From positions 1-5,560 of the forward strand of contig JAUXFS010000157.1 in assembly GCA_030622775.1 (NCBI GenBank): a DNA stretch of 5,560 nt, read 5' to 3'. The DNA is from Rhodospirillales bacterium (GTDB lineage Bacteria > Pseudomonadota > Alphaproteobacteria > Rhodospirillales > Defluviicoccaceae). Positions 1 to 5,367 of the stretch are shown one piece after another. How positions within the stretch are numbered: the stretch's first letter is position 1; each line of letters starts with the position of its first letter. The position numbers were made by a program, and so were the translations under genes. The notes below the pieces were generated by a model. It worked only from the letters and a program-made list of their open reading frames with translations, was not told the DNA's origin and made no database searches.

Positions 1-195
1 AAAGGCGCCGAAGGCGATGCTGGAGCATCGTCGAGGTGCGTTGACGCCGCGGGGGCGTCCTTCCAACTCGCCCTACGGGGGCCTGGTGTTCGCGCCCCGG
101 TGCGTCGAGCCGCCCTTGTGATGCTCCAGCATCACGGCGGCCATCTCTCCTGCCGGAGACGCGAACACAAGGCTTTGAAAACACACAATACATTA
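1..195. mobile_element. MITE-like dispersed repeat, left copy (5' end cut by the window)
   Basis: Positions 1-167 match 5394-5560 in the same orientation with 14 mismatches and no gaps. The right tip, 175-195, is the inverted counterpart of 5347-5367 with one mismatch, so the element seems to end at 195. Inside are a perfect hairpin at 118-135 (GTGATGCT-cc-AGCATCAC), flanked by GCCGCC at 110-115 and GGCGGC at 136-141, and a second palindrome at 15-30. The segment 160-172 is complementary to 82-94 at 12 of 13 positions. It shows no transposase and no believable gene. Short length, terminal inverted repeats, a TA at the tip and rich internal symmetry are the marks of a MITE, possibly mobilised in trans by an IS630/Tc1-type transposase; that family assignment is a guess. 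The element ends 12 bp downstream of the argD stop codon. A REP-like or structured RNA-type repeat is the alternative. Confidence 0.7.
175..195 (+). repeat. Right terminal inverted repeat of the left MITE-like copy
   Basis: Read on the plus strand this end is TTGAAAACACACAATACAT followed by TA. Its reverse complement matches 5347-5367 at 20 of 21 positions; the single difference is C at 182 where the other end implies T. It is AT-rich against very GC-rich surroundings, as expected for a transposon tip. The last two bases, TA, could be a target-site duplication rather than part of the element. Confidence 0.7.
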
Positions 196-207
196 CGGGT
201 CAGACTC

Positions 208-1389
208 TCAGGTCGCCGTTTCCGCCAGCTCGGCGCAACTTTGGTCGATGATCGCCACCGCTTCGTCGATCTCGTCTTCGCCGACGATCAGCGGCGGCAG
301 CAGCCGCACCACGTTGTCGGCGGCCGGCACCGAGAGCAGGCCGTTGTCCATCAGCCGCCGGACCACCGTGGCGTTGGCGACGACGCACTTGAGGCCGAGC
401 ATCAGCCCGACTCCGCGCACCTCGCCCAGCACCCGCGGATGCTTGCCGGCAAGGCCTGCCAGTTTCTCCCGAAAACTGGCGCCCACGGCCCGCACGTGCT
501 CGAGGAAGCCGTCCGCCAGCACCACGTCGAGGACCGCGTTGCCGACCGCCATCGCCAGCGGATTGCCGCCGAAGGTGCTGCCATGGCTGCCGGGGGTCAA
601 CGCCCCCGCGGCCTTGCCGGCGGCGAGGCAGGCGCCGACCGGAAAGCCGCCGCCGAGCCCCTTGGCCAGCGCCATCACGTCCGGGGCGACGCCGGCCCAC
701 TCATGGGCGAACAGCCGCCCGGTGCGTCCCAGCCCGCACTGCACCTCGTCGAAGAACAGCAGCAGGCCATACTCGTCGGCGGCGGCGCGCAGACCGCGAA
801 GGAACTCGGCCGTCGCCGGATTGATCCCGCCCTCGCCCTGGATCGGCTCGACCAGGATCGCCGCCGTCTCGCCGGTGATCGCGGCGCGCACCTTGTTGAG
901 ATTGCCGAAGGGCACCTGATCGAAGCCGTCGACCACCGGGTCGAACCCGGCCAGATGCTTCGGCGAGCCGCCGGCGGCGATCGTCGCCAGGGTGCGGCCG
1001 TGAAAGGCGCCGGTGCAGGTGATCACCCGGTAGCGACCCGGATCGCCGGCCGCGTCGTGGTACTTGCGGACCAGCTTGAGGCCGCATTCGATGGCCTCGG
1101 CCCCGGAGTTGCAGAACAACGCGGCGTCGGCGAACGAGGCCTCGGCCAGCCGCTCGGCGAGCCGCTCCTGCCCTGGAATCCGGTAGAGGTTGGAGCAGTG
1201 CCACAGGCGGTCGGCCTGCTCCTTGAGCACCTCGACCAGATGGGGATGGCAGTGCCCGAGCGCGGTGACCGCGACCCCGGCGCCGAAATCCAGATAGCGC
1301 CGACCGTCCGCCGCGTACAGGTACGGGCCCTCGCCATGTTCGAAGGCGATGTCCAGCCGCTGGTAGTTCGGCATCAGAGCCGATGTCAC
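208..1389 (-). CDS. argD: Acetylornithine aminotransferase (class III PLP enzyme)
   Basis: This 393-residue protein is a PLP-dependent class III aminotransferase of the ArgD type. It converts N-acetylglutamate semialdehyde and glutamate to N-acetylornithine and 2-oxoglutarate in cytoplasmic arginine synthesis; many ArgD enzymes also act in lysine synthesis as DapC. Family landmarks are in order: the phosphate-binding NSGAEA (94-99), GAFHGRT (127-133), EPIQGEGG (181-188), FFDEVQ with D214 that would bind the PLP ring nitrogen, the AKGLGGG segment with Schiff-base lysine K243, and STFGGNP (271-277). Length is normal and the frame is intact. The start is GTG at 1389, because GAGGAGGG lies at ideal spacing before it; the in-frame ATG at 1374 would sit too far from that site. 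It has its own promoter and leader hairpin and is separated by a terminator from the upstream genes. In many alphaproteobacteria argF follows argD; here a MITE-like repeat begins 12 bp after the stop, so any argF lies outside the window. GC is much higher than in the neighbouring genes. Confidence 0.96.
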   Translation of the reverse strand: MTSALMPNYQRLDIAFEHGEGPYLYAADGRRYLDFGAGVAVTALGHCHPHLVEVLKEQADRLWHCSNLYRIPGQERLAERLAEASFADAALFCNSGAEAIECGLKLVRKYHDAAGDPGRYRVITCTGAFHGRTLATIAAGGSPKHLAGFDPVVDGFDQVPFGNLNKVRAAITGETAAILVEPIQGEGGINPATAEFLRGLRAAADEYGLLLFFDEVQCGLGRTGRLFAHEWAGVAPDVMALAKGLGGGFPVGACLAAGKAAGALTPGSHGSTFGGNPLAMAVGNAVLDVVLADGFLEHVRAVGASFREKLAGLAGKHPRVLGEVRGVGLMLGLKCVVANATVVRRLMDNGLLSVPAADNVVRLLPPLIVGEDEIDEAVAIIDQSCAELAETAT

Positions 1390-1393
1390 GTCA

Positions 1394-1401
1394 CCCTCCT
1401 C
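1394..1401 (-). promoter_or_regulatory. Ribosome binding site of argD
   Basis: The minus strand reads GAGGAGGG, and the GGAGG core is five bases (GTGAC) before the GTG codon at 1389. This near-perfect site is what decides the GTG start over the ATG five codons later. Confidence 0.85.
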
Positions 1402-1410
1402 AAACAGTTC

Positions 1411-1433
1411 GGGCCGGTGCCGCGCACCGGCCC
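1411..1433 (-). promoter_or_regulatory. Leader hairpin just upstream of the argD ribosome binding site
   Basis: GGGCCGGTGC (1411-1420) and GCACCGGCCC (1424-1433) form a perfect 10-bp stem with a 3-base loop. If transcription begins near 1445, as the promoter implies, the hairpin spans about +13 to +35 of the argD leader and ends nine bases before the Shine-Dalgarno. No T-run follows on either strand, so it is a poor intrinsic terminator. It could stabilise the 5' end of the mRNA, insulate against read-through from the upstream operon, or bind a regulator; the sequence cannot choose between these. Confidence 0.6.
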
Positions 1434-1451
1434 TCTACAGGGGAAACAGGC

Positions 1452-1480
1452 ATTTAAGAGCCCACAACGAGCGTTGTCAA
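1452..1480 (-). promoter_or_regulatory. Sigma-70-type promoter of argD
   Basis: On the minus strand a perfect -35 box TTGACA (1480-1475) is followed after exactly 17 bp by TTAAAT (1457-1452), which matches TATAAT at four of six positions. The expected start of transcription is near 1445, giving a leader of about 56 bases. It lies downstream of the terminator of the preceding operon, as an independent argD promoter should. Confidence 0.75.
1464..1477. promoter_or_regulatory. Palindrome overlapping the argD -35 box, possible operator
   Basis: ACAACG-ag-CGTTGT is a perfect 6+6 palindrome with a 2-base centre. It covers three bases of the -35 box and most of the adjacent spacer, so a dimeric protein bound here would block RNA polymerase. 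The position is suggestive but the regulator is unknown. I do not claim an ArgR box, since the sequence does not resemble one. Confidence 0.4.
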
Positions 1481-1550
1481 CGCCCGCAGCCCGCAGATCC
1501 GGAGAGGCGAGGGCACGTTGGCATAACTTCGGTCCAGGCTGACCATCGAC

Positions 1551-1578
1551 AAACAACCCATCCACGCCAGTGGACGGG
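1551..1578 (-). terminator. Rho-independent terminator of the sulfotransferase/SGNH/propeller operon
   Basis: Transcribed on the minus strand, CCCGUCCAC (1578-1570) pairs with GUGGAUGGG (1565-1557) around a UGGC tetraloop. This gives nine continuous pairs, one of them a G-U wobble. The stem is followed at once by UUGUUUGU (1556-1549). It begins 17 bp after the stop codon of the propeller gene and ends before the argD promoter. Confidence 0.75.
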
Positions 1579-1595
1579 GACGGTCACTCAAACGT

Positions 1596-2873
1596 CTATT
1601 GCCCGGCCGATTCGCATTTCGGAAACGTCGTAAAATAGTCGTGCGGAAGCCATTGCCCATTGGCAACGTGCGCATTCACCGTATCCGAGGATTCGCTGTT
1701 GAACTCGAAGGCACGTTCGTGCTTCGCGGTCAATTCGACAACGCGTCCCTGATCCGGGATCGTCACCAGCAGATTGTCGGGGAACAGGTGCTGATGCGTG
1801 CCCATCGTACCCGAATAGAAACTGAACTGGTGCTCGTCGAACAATTCACTCCAGCGCATCGTGTTCGGATCGATCTCGATAATCCGAGATCTGTTGCCCA
1901 CACGGTTGTTGTCATAGACCGTTATCGTGCCGCGGGAGGTGAAATCCGGATCGTGCTGGAAACGCCAGGGGCCGCTGCTTGACCATTTTATCCGGTAGTC
2001 CGATGGATCGATCACCGCTACCAGGTGGATGTTTCGCAAGCTGATCATGATGTCTCCGGGATCGAACAGCGGAAACAGATCGGCCTTGTCCGCCGTCAGC
2101 ACCTCGATGTCGTTCGGATGGAAAAGATCTTCGCTTTTGGGGGGCGTTCTGTCGAATTCTCGAAACTCGAAACTTGGGTAGATGTTGAAGATCGATGCGT
2201 TGCGGGTCGATTTCTTGATGATGTCGTCGACCAGACTGATCTTCCGCAACGTTTGGCCTGTTTCCGGGTCGAAATTCACGAGAAAATTATGGTGCGCATA
2301 GGGAGTGGTCTCCGCTTCCCACGTCCAAAAGGTTCCGTCGGGCCCGCGATCGATCAAGTGGTGGAATATGCCTTCCCGGCGCCAGATCGGATTGCCGCAC
2401 GGATCGATGCGGACGAGGCTGTCCCCCAGGTCAAAATTAATCAGCGCCGACCCGTCCGGAAGGACGAACAGGCCGTGGGGGTCTTCAGCCCCATTGATGG
2501 GGCCATCGGGGTCATACACCCGGTAGTCGATCGGCCACTTGTGGCGCTCTCGACCATTTTCGTCGATCAGCCAGATTGCCCAGGCACCCCGATCGGGGTC
2601 ATAGCCCATGATCGCCCGGTAGCCCGGCATCGGTGAATCGTCTCTCGAGATAAAAATTCGTCCCGGCGAGGCATCCGCGGCCCGTTCGACCATTGCAGCG
2701 GGCGGATGAAACCCCCAACCGGAGAGCATACTAACCGCCGTTTTTTTTGCATCACGGACAAGATCCGTGGGCCACATCTGTTTGTAGCCTGCATAAATTC
2801 CAGAAATGAACGCCAGTGATCCGACCAGCACCAGCAACGACACGACTAAAATAAACTTGTCCCGACCCGACAC
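1596..2873 (-). CDS. Membrane-anchored arylsulfotransferase-like beta-propeller protein
   Basis: This 425-residue protein resembles the arylsulfotransferase (ASST) family, PAPS-independent enzymes that move sulfate between phenolic compounds in the periplasm. Residues 7-29 form one hydrophobic helix without an obvious signal peptidase site, so the rest is probably tethered in the periplasm. Repeated short strands of the type (D)P.G/VxxID suggest propeller blades. ASST-like segments appear in order: DPHGLFVLPDG (131-141), LFHPNDIEVL (250-259), DIMISLRNIHLVAVID (274-289), QHDPD followed by ITVYDNN (306-323) and SRIIEID (329-335). H133, H252, R280 and H307 are plausible counterparts of the four key residues of E. 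coli AssT (H252, H356, R374, H436); this mapping is by eye. The protein is shorter than AssT and fits the compact arylsulfotransferase-like group, for which activity is rarely shown. It starts at GTG with GAGGGG five bases upstream. It is the last gene of the operon, followed by a terminator. Confidence 0.85.
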   Translation of the reverse strand: MSGRDKFILVVSLLVLVGSLAFISGIYAGYKQMWPTDLVRDAKKTAVSMLSGWGFHPPAAMVERAADASPGRIFISRDDSPMPGYRAIMGYDPDRGAWAIWLIDENGRERHKWPIDYRVYDPDGPINGAEDPHGLFVLPDGSALINFDLGDSLVRIDPCGNPIWRREGIFHHLIDRGPDGTFWTWEAETTPYAHHNFLVNFDPETGQTLRKISLVDDIIKKSTRNASIFNIYPSFEFREFDRTPPKSEDLFHPNDIEVLTADKADLFPLFDPGDIMISLRNIHLVAVIDPSDYRIKWSSSGPWRFQHDPDFTSRGTITVYDNNRVGNRSRIIEIDPNTMRWSELFDEHQFSFYSGTMGTHQHLFPDNLLVTIPDQGRVVELTAKHERAFEFNSESSDTVNAHVANGQWLPHDYFTTFPKCESAGQ

Positions 2874-2996
2874 TTCAGCCCCTCAGCCCAGTCCGTTTGG
2901 AAGTAGTAGCACACACGTTTCCGCTACTCCCTATTTCCGTCTGCCCGATCCTGGGCGATTTGGCTTCGCCCTTCGGGGCATGAGACCTCTGGCTTC
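2874..2996 (-). other. Gap between the SGNH and propeller genes, with two small hairpins
   Basis: The 123-bp gap has no credible small gene. It can form two weak stem-loops: a 6-bp stem from 2953-2958 with 2966-2971, and a 6-bp stem from 2905-2910 with 2923-2928. Neither is followed by a T-run on the minus strand, so they are not intrinsic terminators; read-through into the propeller gene is expected. I see no clear promoter here. Confidence 0.35.
2879..2884 (-). promoter_or_regulatory. Ribosome binding site of the arylsulfotransferase-like gene
   Basis: The minus strand has GAGGGG five bases before the GTG codon at 2873. It supports that codon as the true start, which also keeps the N-terminal membrane helix (residues 7-29) intact. 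Confidence 0.7.
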
Positions 2997-4106
2997 TCAA
3001 TCGATTGCCAGGATTTTCCGCGCTTCGGCCGCAATCGCCTGCCCTACTTTTCCGTGACCACGTGCCGACCAGAACCAATCGCAGGTTTGGAAATCCTCGT
3101 TCGTCAATCCGCCGGTTTGCAGGATGTCGATGACGGCGACTTCCCTGTCCCTGGCGAATTCCATCACGATCGGACGTAGCTTGTTCTCGGAGTCGGGGAC
3201 CGTCAGGTCGTTCCTTGCCGGTAATATGGCCAACAACACACTTCTGCCCTTCATCTTAGCCATTCCGATCAAGGCATCGAGGGAACGGAGCACGTTTTCA
3301 AGCTGTGCATCCTCGAAATCCCGATACCCCGAATATCCGTCCGAGGGGTTTACGTTCCTGACCTTCGCTTGCTTTCGGACCAAGGCGGCCGCCTCTTTCG
3401 CGAAGCCGGCACTCCAAGTGTACTGTCTGGCCAGATTTGTCAGCGTCTCTGTCGCGGAAGAGTTCATCCAGCGAAGATCCGCGAGCGAAAGCCCCGCGGC
3501 AGGCTTGTCAACCAGATAGACAGGTGTTTCGGTGTCGGGCCCATAGTATGGCCGATATCTATTTCGTCCGCGCCAGCCACCCCAAATTGACAGATCGTTG
3601 TCGGTGAAATCGTTGTGCGGCGCAAAACCGATGACAAGAAGATCGTGCTCAAACCGCGACGCCAATTCGCGATACAGTATTTCGTATTGGAGCGGGCCGA
3701 GGAAGTAGTCGGACCCGAAGTTGAGGACTTCGCGTTCCAGTAGCGTTTCCATGACGTTCGAGAAGCGGTGCTCTTCGTCGACGCCCCAACCTTCGACGAA
3801 GCTGTCGCCCAAGACGAGCACCCTGCCTTTTCCATCGACCGTACGTTCGCGATCGCGCGCTCCGTGGCTGTTGGAACGGACGGCAACGTCGAAGCAGCGC
3901 CCGATGTGCCGAGCCGTCGCGTTGGGAAGATGCCAAGCACCCCATGGATCGGTTTCCGTACGCCAGGACTCGGTGGTATCGCTGCGCAGGTAGGCCGGAA
4001 CCCAGTCTTTTCCGCCCTTGATCCCGGCAAAATAGACGAATGCCGATACCTCCGCCGTTGCGGCAACGAGAATCATGATCACGATGACACGACCGAGTGT
4101 TTTCAT
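2997..4106 (-). CDS. Membrane-anchored SGNH/GDSL-fold protein (possible catalytic His loss)
   Basis: From ATG at 4106 the protein has 369 residues. Residues 5-26 are a hydrophobic N-terminal helix, so the domain probably faces the periplasm. The SGNH nucleophile block is clear: RVLVLGDSFVEGWGV (95-109), with S102 the likely catalytic serine, preceded by the RSNSHGARDRE segment (77-87) typical of large GDSL-like proteins linked to surface polysaccharides. Block III is GFAPHNDF (160-167) with N165. The C-terminal block reads DWFWSARGH (343-351); relatives usually have D-x-H-W-N there, so the expected catalytic His position holds F345. Either H351 substitutes or the protein is not a normal esterase. 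SGNH enzymes of this kind add or remove O-acyl groups on glycans; the substrate here is unknown. The frame extends upstream to ATG 4181 and TTG 4196, but those starts would put about 25-30 polar residues before the membrane helix. I prefer 4106 although no good Shine-Dalgarno precedes it. Confidence 0.82.
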   Translation of the reverse strand: MKTLGRVIVIMILVAATAEVSAFVYFAGIKGGKDWVPAYLRSDTTESWRTETDPWGAWHLPNATARHIGRCFDVAVRSNSHGARDRERTVDGKGRVLVLGDSFVEGWGVDEEHRFSNVMETLLEREVLNFGSDYFLGPLQYEILYRELASRFEHDLLVIGFAPHNDFTDNDLSIWGGWRGRNRYRPYYGPDTETPVYLVDKPAAGLSLADLRWMNSSATETLTNLARQYTWSAGFAKEAAALVRKQAKVRNVNPSDGYSGYRDFEDAQLENVLRSLDALIGMAKMKGRSVLLAILPARNDLTVPDSENKLRPIVMEFARDREVAVIDILQTGGLTNEDFQTCDWFWSARGHGKVGQAIAAEARKILAID

Positions 4107-4246
4107 GGCGCAAACCGCGGAAGTTCTATTGAGCGGACGGAAATCAATGGAGCCGGCCCGCACCGGGTTCCACGAAGCCATGCCGTCTACGCCCAACGGC
4201 GAACAAACTCCGCGATCTTACGGCGTGTTTTTCCGCCTGCCGTTGG
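4107..4246 (-). other. Gap between the sulfotransferase and SGNH genes
   Basis: The 140-bp gap includes the in-frame extension of the SGNH gene up to 4196 (possible ATG at 4181, TTG at 4196). A GGAG lies 11 bases before the TTG, which is weak support for the longer protein. I see no intrinsic terminator and no convincing promoter, so co-transcription of the two genes is likely but not demonstrated. Confidence 0.3.
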
Positions 4247-5347
4247 CTATTCATCGACGGACCCGCGCTTGAGCTCCTCATGCACTGACCGTGCCTCGTT
4301 GAGCAATTCGGTTGGGACGCGGTCGGGCGGCACCGGCGTGCTGGTCGGTGCACGCGGCACGTCGGTCCGGGCCAGGAAGGAGTCGGCGACGCCGATTCGG
4401 TCGGCAAGTCGTGACAGTGATCCGCGCCCGTGCGTAACCAGTGCATCGAAATCCACAAGCTGTATCCCCGCATCCATTTGGGATAGAACCATGCCGTAGG
4501 CCGAAGTCCAGTAGCGGAGCCAGAATTCGGCGCTCACCGAGCGTGCCTCGCCCTTCACTTCTTGTAGCCCCGGAAACTCTATCGGCGCGAAGTCGGCCCC
4601 GAACTCACGGTGGCCGACCCATCCCATGTATTTTCTCGAGAATTCATCCGCCGCATGGATCTCGAGAAATCGGCCATGCTGACGCATCAACGACCCAATT
4701 TGGGCCAGGGGCTCGCGAAACGCTACGAGGATCGTGGAGTCCGGAAACATGTGACGGAGTGCCGGCAGCCGGGAGATGTTGGCGTTGTTTTTCGAGAGAT
4801 AACGTAGTTGACCGCTCCCATCGTCGGAATCGTGCGCTGCTATCAGCTTTCTCATATGCAAGGCCAGGACGTCGCCAAACTCCTCTGTGACATCGGCGGC
4901 CGAAAGCGTGCGGATGCGTTTCCTTGCGAGGATGTCGCGCCCCAGATACAGCAACCATACGGCTTCTTCGAACGCTTCCGGGCTGTCATAGGAAACGGTC
5001 ATCCCGTCGCCGTGCGCTCTCTCATTGACCTCGGCAGACTTGCCGAAACCAGCCGAGAAGCGCCGCCAAAGCAGCGGTGTCATGACAAACGGCATGTTCC
5101 GATAGGTGTGGGCGGCGAACTCTCCCGTCCGGTAGAGCAGATCGAGCAGCAGGGTCGTCCCGGCCCTGGGCAAACCGGTGATGAAGACCGGCTCTCGGAC
5201 TTCCACCCCAGCGATTCGAGATCGGAAGAGATCGTTTTCCAGGTCCGACAGCGATTTCTGGATGACGGGATGGGCGAACGCAAACCGGTGAATTGCGCGA
5301 CCTAGGAAACCGTAACTTCCCGGCTGCGGCATCAGAGTCCGGCTCAT
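4247..5347 (-). CDS. PAPS-dependent sulfotransferase (Sulfotransfer_3-like)
   Basis: This 366-residue protein is a cytosolic-type sulfotransferase, expected to move sulfate from PAPS to a hydroxyl of an unknown acceptor. The 5'-phosphosulfate loop is VFITGLPRAGTTLLLDLL (54-71), with R61 and T64/T65 as ligand residues. The 3'-phosphate block is ILVAFREPLAQIGSL (206-220), with R211 and S219 in the usual places. Between them lie ERAHGDGM then SPEAFEEAVW (109-131) and YLSKNNANISRL (183-194), both characteristic of the Sulfotransfer_3 group. There is no signal peptide or membrane helix. The P-loop sits about 55 residues in, as in relatives, so the N-terminus is near complete. The ATG at 5347 begins on the last base of a MITE-like terminal repeat, and no Shine-Dalgarno lies before it or before the alternative ATG at 5332. 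It is the first gene of the operon. Confidence 0.9.
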   Translation of the reverse strand: MSRTLMPQPGSYGFLGRAIHRFAFAHPVIQKSLSDLENDLFRSRIAGVEVREPVFITGLPRAGTTLLLDLLYRTGEFAAHTYRNMPFVMTPLLWRRFSAGFGKSAEVNERAHGDGMTVSYDSPEAFEEAVWLLYLGRDILARKRIRTLSAADVTEEFGDVLALHMRKLIAAHDSDDGSGQLRYLSKNNANISRLPALRHMFPDSTILVAFREPLAQIGSLMRQHGRFLEIHAADEFSRKYMGWVGHREFGADFAPIEFPGLQEVKGEARSVSAEFWLRYWTSAYGMVLSQMDAGIQLVDFDALVTHGRGSLSRLADRIGVADSFLARTDVPRAPTSTPVPPDRVPTELLNEARSVHEELKRGSVDE

Positions 5348-5367
5348 AATGTATTGTGTATTTTCAA
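5347..5367 (-). repeat. Left terminal inverted repeat of the right MITE-like copy
   Basis: Read on the minus strand this end is TTGAAAATACACAATACAT followed by TA. It matches the right end of the other copy (175-195) at 20 of 21 bases in inverted orientation. The terminal A is also the first base of the sulfotransferase ATG. If TA is the duplicated target, insertion would have kept the ATG while replacing the sequence upstream. Confidence 0.7.

Noticed and set aside
15..133. Repeated palindromes GATGCTGGAGCATC and GATGCTCCAGCATC as a CRISPR or tandem array
   Set aside because: They occur twice per element as inverted partners within one repeat unit, with no regular spacing and no spacers.
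100..1542. Long open frame on the plus strand (480 codons) opposite argD
   Set aside because: It is the antisense shadow of a very GC-rich gene, rich in His, Arg, Gln and Ala with no domain pattern, and it runs through the argD promoter and the repeat.
2025..2636. 203-codon plus-strand frame opposite the propeller gene
   Set aside because: The minus-strand frame has a membrane helix, propeller strands and ASST-like motifs; the plus-strand product has none and no ribosome site.
2905..2971. Hairpins between the SGNH and propeller genes as a terminator
   Set aside because: Stems are only 6 bp and no T-run follows on the minus strand.
4107..4196. Longer SGNH protein starting at 4181 or 4196
   Set aside because: The extra residues are polar and would precede the N-terminal membrane helix. 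The 4196 codon is TTG with only a distant GGAG. The longer form is not excluded.
3768..4499. 243-codon plus-strand frame across the sulfotransferase/SGNH junction
   Set aside because: It overlaps two well-supported genes antisense, is rich in Arg, Ser and Pro, and shows no recognisable domain.
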